Assembly (NCBI RefSeq): GCF_001083785.1
Contig: NZ_LAVL01000010.1
Span: 1-64,000 of the forward strand
Length of the DNA: 64,000 nt
Direction: 5' to 3'
Source: Nonomuraea sp. SBT364
GTDB taxonomy: Bacteria > Actinomycetota > Actinomycetes > Streptosporangiales > Streptosporangiaceae
Under the pieces are notes generated by a model, which did not search any database, was not told the origin of the DNA, and worked only from the letters and a program-made list of their open reading frames with translations. Position numbers and translations under genes: made by a program. Shown one piece after another: positions 25,258 to 33,810 of the stretch; positions within the stretch are counted from its first letter, which is position 1, and each line of letters opens with the position of its first letter.

Positions 25258-26402
25258 CGGCGATCGCCCTGACCGAGCTCATCGAGGGCGCGGCCGCTCT
25301 CGAACCGGGCGAGCACGACGGATGGCGGCCACGCCGCCTGCCACCGTGGGCTCGTGCCCAGCATGACGACACCTGGTTCGACCTCATGGAGCAGGCGCCC
25401 ACCGGGGTCTCGCTCCGGTTCGCCACGGCCGCGTCCCTGCTGCGCCTGCGCCTGCACACCCGGTCGGTCCGGCCCGCCGGCGCCGGGACCGTCAGACCGC
25501 ACAAGCTCGCCCTCGTCGTCGACGGCGCGTTGTCGGGGCACGTGACCATCCCGGAGGGCGACGTCGTCATCATCGGAGCGGACCGGGCCGTCGCCGGGAG
25601 GGAGCGGCGGGATCCGTCCGTCGTGACCTTGGCCCTGCCCTCCGGCGGCCGGGAGAAGCAGGTCGAGATCATGCTGCCGCACGACTGCGCGGTCGAGATC
25701 ATCAGCCTGGACGCCGACGCCGCGATAGCACCGCCGCCGGCCGGCGACTCCCCGCTCTGGACGCATTACGGCAGCTCCATCAGCCATGGGCTGGAAGCGT
25801 CCGCGCCCGACCGCACCTGGCCGGCGCGCGTCGCCCTGGCGAACGGCTGGCGCCTGCGGAATCTGTCCTTCGGCGGGAACGCGCAGCTGGATCCGTTCGT
25901 CGCCCGCATGATCAGGGACACGCCCGCCGACCTGATCACCCTGAAGGTGGGCATCAACCTCGTGAACGTTGACTCGATGCGTGCCAGGACGATGCTGCCC
26001 GCCGTGCACGGCTTCCTCGACCTGATCCGCGACGGCCATCCGGACACGCCGGTGGTCCTCATCACCGCCATCGCCTGCCCGGCGCACGAGCACACGCCGG
26101 GGCCGACGGTCGACCGCGGCGGATCGGCCGCGGGCGCCGAGCGAGCCCTGGAAGCGGACGGCGGCGCCCTCACCCTGGCCGGCACGCGCCGGATCATCGA
26201 GCGCGCGCATGCCGACCGCCGCCCCGACGACCCCCATCTCCACCTGGTGGACGGCCGCACCTTGCTGGGCGAGGACGACGCCGGGCTGCTGGGCGACGGG
26301 CTGCACCCCACGGAGGAAGGGCTGGGGCTCATCGCGCGGCGCTTCCAGGCCGCGGTGGCCGGCCTGCCCGCCCTCGCGGGGCTGCTGGGGGGCCGGCGAT
26401 GA
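25254..26402 (+). CDS. SGNH/GDSL family hydrolase
   Basis: A 382-residue protein with an N-terminal beta-rich domain (residues 1-165) and a C-terminal SGNH hydrolase. Catalytic Ser is in WTHYGSSISHG, Gly in FGGNAQLDP, Asn in LKVGINLVN, and the Asp/His pair in LLGDGLHPTEEG. The two-domain layout is that of carbohydrate esterases that remove acetyl or similar acyl groups from sugars. No signal peptide is seen, so it probably deacylates imported oligosaccharides. It overlaps the GH1 gene at its start and the GH20 gene at its end by 4 bp each. Confidence 0.87.
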   Translation: MTAIALTELIEGAAALEPGEHDGWRPRRLPPWARAQHDDTWFDLMEQAPTGVSLRFATAASLLRLRLHTRSVRPAGAGTVRPHKLALVVDGALSGHVTIPEGDVVIIGADRAVAGRERRDPSVVTLALPSGGREKQVEIMLPHDCAVEIISLDADAAIAPPPAGDSPLWTHYGSSISHGLEASAPDRTWPARVALANGWRLRNLSFGGNAQLDPFVARMIRDTPADLITLKVGINLVNVDSMRARTMLPAVHGFLDLIRDGHPDTPVVLITAIACPAHEHTPGPTVDRGGSAAGAERALEADGGALTLAGTRRIIERAHADRRPDDPHLHLVDGRTLLGEDDAGLLGDGLHPTEEGLGLIARRFQAAVAGLPALAGLLGGRR

Positions 26403-27928
26403 GGGCCGCACTGGTGCCGTGGCCGCACGCGGTCTCGCTCGACGACACGACGACGGCGGTCCTGGATCCCGGCCGCGTCGTGATCCGGGCCGACGACTCC
26501 CTGCGCGATGCCCGCGCGTGGCTCGAAGGCGAGTTCGCCCGCCTCACCGCCGGCGCGGGCGATTCGCCACCGGTGCGGGTCGTCCTGCTGACCGGGGAGG
26601 CTCCCCACGACGTGCCACCGGCGAGCGGCATCGCGCCGGAGGAGGTCGCGCCGGACGAGCGGCACACCGTGACGATCGCGCCCGGCGAGGTCACGATCAC
26701 CGGACCGTGCCCCCAGGCCGTCCTGCGGGGCGCCGCGACGCTGGTGCAACTGGTGGAGTGCGCGGCGGGCCGCCTGCCCGTGGGCCGGATCGCGGACGGG
26801 CCCGGCCTGGCGTGGCGCGGCCTGATGCTCGACGTCGTCCGGCATCCGTTCCGGTTGGCCGAGATCCGCCGTGTCGTCGACCTGCTGACCCGGTACAAGC
26901 TCAACGTGCTGCATCTCCATCTCACCGACTCCGACGGCTGGCGGCTGCAGTCGGCGTCCAGACCGGGACTGGACGCGACCTCCCCGGGCGAGCTGATCAC
27001 GCGGCGCGACCTGGACGCGCTGACGGCGTACGCCGTGGCGCGCGGCGTGACGATCGTGCCCGAGATCGACCTCCCCGGTCACTCTCTCGCGGCGATCCGC
27101 GCCTACCCGGAGCTCGCCGCCGGCAGGGCCGCCGCTCGGCTGGGGTACGTGGACCCGGCCGCGCCGGGGGCCGAGTCCTTCATCGAGGAGGCGGTCACCG
27201 AGTTCGCGCGAGCGTCGCAGGGCCGTTTCGTCCACATCGGCGGGGACGAGCCGTTCGGAATGCCGTTCGAGGCGTACACCCGTGCGGTGCGCTGCGCCGT
27301 GCGCGCGGCTCACGACGCCGGACGGCCGGTCGTCGCCTGGCAGGAGACCGTCCGCGCCGGCGCGCTCGGCCGGGGCGACCTTGTGCAGTTGTGGATCGGC
27401 GCGGAGACGAGCATCGACGCGGACGCGAAGAAGGCCGAGCTGCCGGAGGCCGCCCACCCGTTCGTCGACCAGATGGTCGAACTGTTCGCCCTCGCGCCCT
27501 CCGACGGTCCCGCCGCCGCCGAGGCCGGGCTGCCGGTGCTGCTCTCGTCCAGCGACGTGCTGTATCTCGACCGCCCCTACGCCGACGAGGCCGACGACGC
27601 CGAAGGGGAGGCCCGGCGGGCCAGGCTCGGGTTCCGCGACTATCCGCCCAAGACCCTCCGGCAGATGTTCGACTGGACCCCGGAGTCCCTGGTCGCGGGG
27701 CTGGACGTGCGGATCGCCGGTGTGGAGGCCGCGATCTGGTCGGAGACCATCACGGGCTTCGACGATCTGGCGTTCCTGCTGCTCCCCCGGCTCCCGGTCG
27801 CGGCGGAACGGGCCTGGACGCGGGAGCGGACCAGCTGGGACGACCATCAGGCGCGCCTGCGCCCGCACGTGGCGGTGTGGCAGGCGACCGGCTGGGGAGC
27901 GGCGTTCCGGCCCGCGATCTCCGACTGA
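26399..27928 (+). CDS. Glycoside hydrolase family 20 beta-N-acetylhexosaminidase
   Basis: A 509-residue enzyme with an N-terminal GH20b domain (about residues 10-130) and a TIM barrel that starts at WRGLMLDVVRHPF. LNVLHLHLTDSDGWRL and VPEIDLPGHSLAAI are standard GH20 blocks. The catalytic pair D283-E284 lies in VHIGGDEPFGM. The family cleaves terminal GlcNAc or GalNAc by substrate-assisted catalysis. No secretion signal is visible, so it probably acts on imported N-acetylated oligosaccharides together with the GH1 and SGNH enzymes. It is the last gene of the operon. Confidence 0.92.
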   Translation: MRAALVPWPHAVSLDDTTTAVLDPGRVVIRADDSLRDARAWLEGEFARLTAGAGDSPPVRVVLLTGEAPHDVPPASGIAPEEVAPDERHTVTIAPGEVTITGPCPQAVLRGAATLVQLVECAAGRLPVGRIADGPGLAWRGLMLDVVRHPFRLAEIRRVVDLLTRYKLNVLHLHLTDSDGWRLQSASRPGLDATSPGELITRRDLDALTAYAVARGVTIVPEIDLPGHSLAAIRAYPELAAGRAAARLGYVDPAAPGAESFIEEAVTEFARASQGRFVHIGGDEPFGMPFEAYTRAVRCAVRAAHDAGRPVVAWQETVRAGALGRGDLVQLWIGAETSIDADAKKAELPEAAHPFVDQMVELFALAPSDGPAAAEAGLPVLLSSSDVLYLDRPYADEADDAEGEARRARLGFRDYPPKTLRQMFDWTPESLVAGLDVRIAGVEAAIWSETITGFDDLAFLLLPRLPVAAERAWTRERTSWDDHQARLRPHVAVWQATGWGAAFRPAISD

Positions 27929-27964
27929 CCCCGGCGCTCCGCCGCGATGTCCTATCGTGATCGC

Positions 27965-28348
27965 ATGGCGGAGCGGATCAGCGGCCCCTTATGGGGCGCG
28001 ATGTTGGCCATCTACCTCCAGGTGGCCTTCGGGCTCCTGGGGCTGGCGATCGCCCTCGGCGGGGCGGCCACCCGCGGGATGCCCCTGCCCGTCGTGGGCC
28101 TGCTGATCGCCCAGACCGCGCTGCTGGCGCTCGCGGGCTGGATGGCCGGCCGCTTCCGCTCCCGCAGCCGGCGGCTCCGGTGGGGGGTGGTCGGCCTGCA
28201 CGCGTTCCTGCTGGCCGCCATCCTGCTGCTGGAGGCCGTGGACCCCGGCCTGAAGCTCCTGACGCTGGTCAGGCTGAACGTGCTCCTGCCGGCCTTCGTC
28301 ATCGTCGTGATGTTCCTGCCCCAGGCCCGCAGGTGGTTCGACCGCTGA
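27965..28348 (+). CDS. Small integral membrane protein
   Basis: I do not recognise the family. With the ATG at 27965 the protein has about 127 residues and four predicted membrane helices: near residues 8-30 (WGAMLAIYLQVAFGLLGLAI), 40-60, 73-92 and 98-117. Only short charged loops connect the helices, including FRSRSRRLRWG. An in-frame ATG at 27947 is also possible. It follows the GH20 gene by a short gap and may be transcribed with it, but nothing links it to sugar use. Confidence 0.7.
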   Translation: MAERISGPLWGAMLAIYLQVAFGLLGLAIALGGAATRGMPLPVVGLLIAQTALLALAGWMAGRFRSRSRRLRWGVVGLHAFLLAAILLLEAVDPGLKLLTLVRLNVLLPAFVIVVMFLPQARRWFDR

Positions 28349-28873
28349 TCAGGGGCGCGGCTGCGGGATGGTCACGACCCCCAGGGTGATCTGCCGCCGC
28401 CCCTCGGCCGGCTCCTTCCTCATCAGCGGGTCGATCAGCTCCCGCAGCCCGGCGTGGATGCGTGCCACGTCGTCGTCGTCCGCCCACAGGTGCACCAGCG
28501 TGTAGGTGAGCCCGTCGGCGACCGGGTCGTCGGGCGGGTTGCCCAGGTAGGCGTGCGCCTGTGCCAGCAGCCCGGTGACGAAGGCGGTCACCGCCCTGTC
28601 GTGGTCGGCCGCCGTCAGCTCCCCGGGATCGGGCAGCGCGCCCCGGACGGCGTTCTCGTCCAGCTCGTAGGTGTGCTCGACCGCGCCGCGCACCCTCCGC
28701 TCGCCGGCGACGTGGATGACGCCCGCCTCGGTGAGCCATCGGATGTGCCGGTAGAGGCTGCTGTAGGGCACCTCGGGCAGCGCCTGGCGCAGCTGGGTCC
28801 CGGTCCGGGGGCCGAGCGCCAGGATCTGCACCACCCGGACCCGCACGGGGTGCAGCACACCTACATCGCTCAC
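28349..28873 (-). CDS. Winged-helix transcriptional regulator
   Basis: A regulator of about 174 residues when read from the GTG at 28873 (VSDVGVLHPVRVRVVQILA). The DNA-binding domain spans residues 5-75 and resembles ArsR/PadR winged helices (TGTQLRQALPEVPYSSLYRHIRWLTEAGVIHV). The C-terminal half is helical (TAADHDRAVTAFVTGLLAQAHAYL). The ATG at 28933 is an alternative start, but it falls within a likely operator, so the GTG is favoured. It is divergent from the serine hydrolase gene, its probable target. Confidence 0.85.
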   Translation of the reverse strand: MSDVGVLHPVRVRVVQILALGPRTGTQLRQALPEVPYSSLYRHIRWLTEAGVIHVAGERRVRGAVEHTYELDENAVRGALPDPGELTAADHDRAVTAFVTGLLAQAHAYLGNPPDDPVADGLTYTLVHLWADDDDVARIHAGLRELIDPLMRKEPAEGRRQITLGVVTIPQPRP

Positions 28874-28928
28874 TGACGTCCTCCCGATCGCCCGACTCCG
28901 GAATGGTAGCGCGACCGTCGCGATTGAC

Positions 28929-28958
28929 TTCATTTCTGGCTATAGTCTCAAAAATGAA
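28929..28958. promoter_or_regulatory. Candidate operator between regulator and serine hydrolase
   Basis: TTCATTT, 16 bases, then AAATGAA is a perfect 7-bp inverted repeat. The 16 bases between include TATAGT, which could be a -10 element. The region is much more AT-rich than the flanking genes and separates two divergent genes. A repressor bound here would block transcription both ways. Binding by the adjacent regulator is inference. Confidence 0.5.
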
Positions 28959-28985
28959 ACCAACCATCCCGGAAGGACACCCGTC

Positions 28986-30350
28986 ATGATCACCGCGTCA
29001 GACCTGCAGGAACGCCTCGCCGCACTGGCCGGGCGCCACCACGTCCCCGGAGCCACGATCGCGCTCCTGCACGGCGGAGCCGTCGTCGAAGCCGCCACGG
29101 GCACGCTCAACCTGCGCACCGGCGTCCACGCCACGACGGACTCGCTGTTCCAGGTCGGGTCGATCACCAAGACGTGGACGGCCACGCTGGTCATGCAACT
29201 GGTGGACGAGGGCCTGCTCGACCTGGACCGGCCGATCCGCGACCGCCTGCCGGGGTTCGCGCTGCCCGACGAGGACGCCGCCGCGACCATCACCGCCCGC
29301 CACCTGCTGGCGCACACCGCCGGCTTCTCCGGTGAGGATCTCAACGACTACGGCCGGGGTGACGACGCCATCGCCCGCCTCGTCGCCAACCTGTCCGGCG
29401 CGGCCCAGGTCACCGCACCGGGGACGCTGTTCTCGTACAACAACGCCGGTTTCGTCGTCCTCGGCCGCCTGATCGAGGTGCTGACGGGCCAGAGCTGGAG
29501 CCAGGCCGTGCACCGGCGGCTCATCGCGCCCCTCGGGCTGGAGGCCACGGTCACGCTGCCCGAGCAGGCGCTCCTGCACCGGGCCGCCGTCGGGCACGTC
29601 GAGGCCGGAGGCACGCTGCGGCTCGCCCCGATCTGGTCGCTCCCGCGGGCGCTCGACCCGGCCGGCGGGCTCTGCATGACCGCCGCCGACCTGCTGGAGT
29701 TCGCGCGCACGCACCTGAGCCTCGGCGTCGCGCGCGACGGCACCCGGGTGCTCTCCCGCGACTCCGCCGAGGAGATCCGCACCCACCAGTCGTCCCCGCC
29801 GCCGCTGTCCGGGTTCCCCTCCTCCTACGGGCTCGGCATGGAGCTGTACGCCTGGGACGGGCGCGCGGTGATCGGCCACCACGGCGCCACGATCGGGCAG
29901 ACGGCCTTCCTGCGCGTCGTCCCCGACGCGGAGACGGCCGTGGCGCTGCTGACCAACGGCGGCGCGGCGGCCGCGCTCCACGAGGAGCTGCTGCTCCCGC
30001 TCCTGACCGAACTCACCGGCGTGCGACCGCCCGCGCCGGTGACGCCTCCCGCCGTCACGGTCCCCTTCGAGCCGGACCGGTACGTGGGCGAGTACGACAT
30101 GGGGCCGGCCAGCATCAAGATCGGTCATGACGGAGGGCCGTCACTGACGATGACCGTCGTCCCGCGCGGCGCCATCGCCGAAGCCGTGGTCACCAACCCG
30201 GTCACCACGCTGGTGGCCATCGACGACACGCACTTCGTCGAGACCGAGCCGGACCGCGGGCAGCACCGCGACGTCGCCTTCCTGGACCCCGACGCCGACG
30301 GGCGCTTCCGCATCCTGCACAACAGCCGCGCGCTGCCCCGGATGGCCTGA
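28986..30350 (+). CDS. Class C beta-lactamase-like serine hydrolase
   Basis: The 454-residue protein has the serine beta-lactamase/DD-peptidase motifs: S59-x-x-K62 in FQVGSITKTWTA, Y151-N-N in LFSYNNAGFVVLG, and HHG in VIGHHGATIG. A C-terminal lipocalin-like extension (about residues 365-454; PDRYVGEYDMGPASIKIG) follows. No signal peptide is evident, so a cytoplasmic esterase or peptidase is more likely than a secreted antibiotic-inactivating enzyme. The gene is divergent from a winged-helix regulator and probably under its control. Confidence 0.9.
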   Translation: MITASDLQERLAALAGRHHVPGATIALLHGGAVVEAATGTLNLRTGVHATTDSLFQVGSITKTWTATLVMQLVDEGLLDLDRPIRDRLPGFALPDEDAAATITARHLLAHTAGFSGEDLNDYGRGDDAIARLVANLSGAAQVTAPGTLFSYNNAGFVVLGRLIEVLTGQSWSQAVHRRLIAPLGLEATVTLPEQALLHRAAVGHVEAGGTLRLAPIWSLPRALDPAGGLCMTAADLLEFARTHLSLGVARDGTRVLSRDSAEEIRTHQSSPPPLSGFPSSYGLGMELYAWDGRAVIGHHGATIGQTAFLRVVPDAETAVALLTNGGAAAALHEELLLPLLTELTGVRPPAPVTPPAVTVPFEPDRYVGEYDMGPASIKIGHDGGPSLTMTVVPRGAIAEAVVTNPVTTLVAIDDTHFVETEPDRGQHRDVAFLDPDADGRFRILHNSRALPRMA

Positions 30351-30382
30351 ACAAGCGCGGCATTTCCGGCATCCAATCTCAC

Positions 30383-31012
30383 ATGATGATCACGCTGCTG
30401 GCGGTCGCCCTGGCTCTCACGCCCGTCCAGATCCCCAAGAACTTCCTGCTGACCGAGAAGGCCGCCCGCACTCCCCTCTCGGAGATCGAGAAGTCGGAGG
30501 TGTGGTGGCGGATCAGCGACAAGGCGACCGCTCCCCTGACGCTGAACCCGTGCGGCCGCAAACGCGTCTCCCCGGCGAACCGATCGGCCGTGCGCACCAT
30601 CCTCCACAACACCAGCGCGCCCTCGTACTCCAGCGAGCAACTCGTGATCCACCGGAGCGGGACCGCCGCCAGGACCGCCCTGCGCGGCCTCCTGGCCGAC
30701 GCCCGCCGGTGCCGGGTAAAGCCGGACGGAAAGCCGTACAGCTGGAGCGACGACGGGAAGACGCGCTGGGTGGTGGCCCCGGCGCGGATCGGCGACGAGG
30801 CCGCGCTGATGCACCTCATGATGTACGACAAGCTCAACAAGGAATGGGCGCACCTGCTGTCGGGCATCGTCGTGCGCAAGGGCCGGGCGCTGATCCTCTA
30901 CTCCGGCGACCAGGAGAGCTTCGGCTACCCGCAGAAGCGGACCGTCAAGGCGCTGCGGAAGAGCGCCGCCGAGATGGCGGCCAAGGTGTGCGCGCTGCCC
31001 AAGGTCTGCTGA
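30383..31012 (+). CDS. Hypothetical secreted protein
   Basis: I do not recognise the family. The 209-residue protein begins with a short hydrophobic segment (MITLLAVALALTPVQ) that looks like a signal peptide. The rest is basic and mostly alpha/beta, with four cysteines (in LNPCGRKR, ARRCRVKP, AKVCALP and PKVC at the end) that could form two disulfides. It follows the serine hydrolase by 32 bp on the same strand. Function is unknown. Confidence 0.65.
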   Translation: MMITLLAVALALTPVQIPKNFLLTEKAARTPLSEIEKSEVWWRISDKATAPLTLNPCGRKRVSPANRSAVRTILHNTSAPSYSSEQLVIHRSGTAARTALRGLLADARRCRVKPDGKPYSWSDDGKTRWVVAPARIGDEAALMHLMMYDKLNKEWAHLLSGIVVRKGRALILYSGDQESFGYPQKRTVKALRKSAAEMAAKVCALPKVC

Positions 31013-31933
31013 CTAGCCCTCGAAGTCGTTGGAGAGGTTGATCCGGATCTCGACGTTGCGGTATCCGGCCCGCCCGAACGCGGCCGCCATCGGCGCGTTG
31101 CCCAGGTCGGTGGTGGCGGTGACGCGCTGTTCGCCGTTGCCCGCGTGGAAGCGGGTGATCTCCGCGAGCACCTCGTCCACATAGCCTCGCCCCCGGAACT
31201 CCGGGACCACGCCGAGATATCCGACGTTCACGTTGTACGGCGTCGCCGACGGGATCGCCAGGCCCGCGACCTCGCCCTCCGGCGTATAGGCGAGCCGCCA
31301 CCACTCCCGCTTGCCCGGCGCGCCGAGGTAGAACTCCATCTCGTCGCGCGCGGTCGCCTCCAGGCCCTTGGCCGCCAGGCTCGCCCTGGTGTGGGCGTCC
31401 AGGCTGCCCTCGGCGATCCGCCCGAACACCGCCAGGAACTCGGCGTCGGACGCCTCGGCGAACCGCAGCTCGCCGGCCGGCGCGGGCACCCCGTCGGCCG
31501 GTGTCCACTCGAACTGCAGCCGCTCCACCTCCCGGGTGAGTCCCGCGACATGCGCCGCCGCCCGCCGCCAGGCCACGGCGGGATCGTCGCGCCGGTCGCC
31601 GGCCACCTTGATCGCGTACTGCACCGGCTGCCGGAACCCGGCCAGCGCGGCCCCGATCAGCTCGGCGGCGATGGCGGCGCGGTCACCGGCGGCGGGATCG
31701 ACGTCGAGGCAGTCGAGCGCGACCGGACGCGTGCTGTCGCCCGGCCCCCACCACAGCGCCCGGCCCACCATCCGGTCGCCGTCCTCGGCGATCCACGTCC
31801 ACTCCGGCCGGTACATGTTCTCGGCCAGCTCCGCGAGGTAACGGTCGGCGGCGATCCACCCGACGGGCTCGGTCACCGTCCAGGCGGTCACACGGTCGAG
31901 GTCGTCGGGCCCGATGGTCCGATAGGTAGGCAT
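31013..31933 (-). CDS. GNAT family N-acetyltransferase (tandem domain)
   Basis: A 306-residue protein with two GNAT-like halves. The C-terminal half has an intact acetyl-CoA loop (YLGVVPEFRGRGYVDEVLAEI) and motif NAPMAAAFGRAGYRNV. The N-terminal half (residues 1-140) keeps the fold pattern (IAEDGDRMVGRALWW) but lacks a clear loop. Such double-GNAT proteins are common in actinobacteria, some of them modifying aminoglycosides or other amines. Its stop abuts the preceding plus-strand gene tail to tail. The substrate is unknown. Confidence 0.85.
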   Translation of the reverse strand: MPTYRTIGPDDLDRVTAWTVTEPVGWIAADRYLAELAENMYRPEWTWIAEDGDRMVGRALWWGPGDSTRPVALDCLDVDPAAGDRAAIAAELIGAALAGFRQPVQYAIKVAGDRRDDPAVAWRRAAAHVAGLTREVERLQFEWTPADGVPAPAGELRFAEASDAEFLAVFGRIAEGSLDAHTRASLAAKGLEATARDEMEFYLGAPGKREWWRLAYTPEGEVAGLAIPSATPYNVNVGYLGVVPEFRGRGYVDEVLAEITRFHAGNGEQRVTATTDLGNAPMAAAFGRAGYRNVEIRINLSNDFEG

Positions 31934-32078
31934 CCGGACACCCTATTCGTCCCCCACCTCCTCGTACGTCACCGCGTCGTCAGCTCCGCTGAGGACGCAA
32001 CCCGGGAACGGCCTTCGGGATAGAGGGATATGTCAGCATCTCGGACACGGAGGGACCGATCATGGGGCTACGGCCGGA

Positions 32079-32648
32079 GTGGTGAGCCGACCTGTGGAGC
32101 AGCTCGGCGACTCGGCGATCGTCGCCGCCTCCTCACGCGACCCCGAGGCGTTCGGCGAGCTGTTCCGCCGCCACGCGCCGCGCCTGCACGCCTACGTCAA
32201 GCGCCGCCTCGGGGCCGCTCTCGCCGACGACATCGTGGCGGAGACGTTCGCCACCGCGTTCCGGCAGCGCGAGCGCTTCGACGGGCGGGCCGAGTTCGGC
32301 GCCTGGCTGTGGGGCATTGCCGGAAATGTGATCGCCAAGCACCATCGGCAGGAGACCCGCATGTTCAGGGCGTTCGCCCGGACGGGCGTCGACCCCGCCG
32401 AGGACGGCGTCGCCGAGCTGGTCAGCGATCGGGTGCACGCCGCTGCGCACGCCCCTCGGCTGGCCAAGGCCCTCGCCTCGCTGAGCGCCCAGGACCGCAG
32501 CGCCATCCTGCTGCTGGCCTGGGAGGAGCTGTCGTACGCCGAGATCGCGGCGATCCTGAACCTGCCCCTCGGCACCGTCAAGGCCAAGATCCATCGGGCT
32601 CGGACCAAACTCCGCAAAGCCCTCCCGGGAGAGAACAACGATGGATGA
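32079..32648 (+). CDS. ECF-type RNA polymerase sigma factor
   Basis: A 189-residue sigma-70 family protein with only regions 2 and 4. Region 2 is near residues 20-95 (RLHAYVKRRLG, DDIVAETFATAF, EFGAWLWGIAGNVIAKHHR). Region 4 is near 130-180 (LSAQDRSAILLLAWEELSYAEIAAIL, LGTVKAKIHRARTKL). It should direct transcription in response to an extracytoplasmic signal. A GGGAAC at 32004-32009 upstream could be an ECF -35 element, which would allow autoregulation, but the -10 is unclear. The stop overlaps the next gene by 8 bp, the usual layout of a sigma factor and its partner. Confidence 0.9.
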   Translation: MVSRPVEQLGDSAIVAASSRDPEAFGELFRRHAPRLHAYVKRRLGAALADDIVAETFATAFRQRERFDGRAEFGAWLWGIAGNVIAKHHRQETRMFRAFARTGVDPAEDGVAELVSDRVHAAAHAPRLAKALASLSAQDRSAILLLAWEELSYAEIAAILNLPLGTVKAKIHRARTKLRKALPGENNDG

Positions 32649-33804
32649 ACTCGACGCGCTGCGTCAGATGCGCACATCGCTGGCCCACCAGGAGAGCCCG
32701 GACGTGCTCGCCCTGCGCGCCGGCCGGCGCCCCGCGCCACCGCGACGCCTCCGGCTCAGGGTCCCGGCGGTGAGCCTGCTGGCGACGGCCGCCCTGGTCG
32801 CGGCCACCCTGGCCGCCGTCTCCCTGCCATCGGACGTGGACCGGCCCGTCCCCCCGGCGGCCGAGGCCGCGCCGGGCAACGCTCTCCTGGTGGCCGCCGC
32901 CAACGTGCGGACGGACCCGGCGGGCACGTACTGGCACACCAGCCGCGTCAGCGGCAGGATCTACGCGATCGGTACGGACGCGGCCGACCACTACAAGGTC
33001 GAGTCGAGGCTGCGCTACGACCACTGGACCGGCCGGAGCGGCCAGGCGTGCTCCGCCGTCCGTGACCTGCCCGCCCGCCCGTGGAGCGCCCGCGACCGGC
33101 AGCACTGGCAACGCGCGGGCTCGCCCGCGAAGGTGCGGGTCCCGTCCGGGGCGACCCTGTTCTTCGAAGCCCCGGACCGGGAGCCGGCCTGCCGCCCGAC
33201 GCGTGACCAGCGCTTCTACGGCATGACACCCCGGCAACTGGCCGCCCTCCCCACCGAGCCCGAGCGGCTGAAGAACGCCCTGCTGGACCTCGAAGGCGAC
33301 TGGAAGGCGTACGCCCCGAAGGTGACGAAGCAGCCGATACGCGCCCTGAAGGGTGAGCCGCGCGTCCGCGCGCTGAGCGACGTGGCCGGCACCCTGCTGG
33401 CCCTGGCCCCCACGCCGCCCGCGGTGCGCGCCGCCGCTTACCGCATGCTCGCCACGCTGCCCGGCGTCCGGATCGAGGGTGACACCACCGACCCCCTGGG
33501 CCGGGCCGGAGTGGCGATCTCCCTGCCGCTGGAGACGACCATCCCCCTCGGCCTCTCCACCGCCCCCAGGCAACTGGGCACCTACCGGCGCCAGTGGATC
33601 ATCAACCCCGCCGGCGGAACGCTGCTGGCCATGCGGGACCTCGTGGCGACCCCGCCGCGCGGCTCCCGCACCCTCCCCCCGGGCGACGACGGCAAGCCGC
33701 GCCGCCTGACGGCCGCGACCCAGCCCGACCGCTTCCACCGGCCCGGCGAGGTGTCCGCGTACGAGACGTACGAGGGGGAATGGACCGACGTGGCGCCGAG
33801 GTGA
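32641..33804 (+). CDS. CU044_5270 family membrane protein (sigma partner)
   Basis: A 387-residue protein with a short basic cytoplasmic start (MDELDALRQMRTSLAHQ), one membrane segment at about residues 41-60 (VSLLATAALVAATLAAVSLP) and a large extracytoplasmic domain. This is the architecture of the actinobacterial CU044_5270 family, which is usually encoded next to ECF sigma factors. A role as an anti-sigma or signal-sensing partner is inferred from position and topology. No zinc-binding anti-sigma motif is visible. It overlaps the sigma gene by 8 bp. Confidence 0.82.
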   Translation: MDELDALRQMRTSLAHQESPDVLALRAGRRPAPPRRLRLRVPAVSLLATAALVAATLAAVSLPSDVDRPVPPAAEAAPGNALLVAAANVRTDPAGTYWHTSRVSGRIYAIGTDAADHYKVESRLRYDHWTGRSGQACSAVRDLPARPWSARDRQHWQRAGSPAKVRVPSGATLFFEAPDREPACRPTRDQRFYGMTPRQLAALPTEPERLKNALLDLEGDWKAYAPKVTKQPIRALKGEPRVRALSDVAGTLLALAPTPPAVRAAAYRMLATLPGVRIEGDTTDPLGRAGVAISLPLETTIPLGLSTAPRQLGTYRRQWIINPAGGTLLAMRDLVATPPRGSRTLPPGDDGKPRRLTAATQPDRFHRPGEVSAYETYEGEWTDVAPR

Positions 33805-33810
33805 GGCCGC

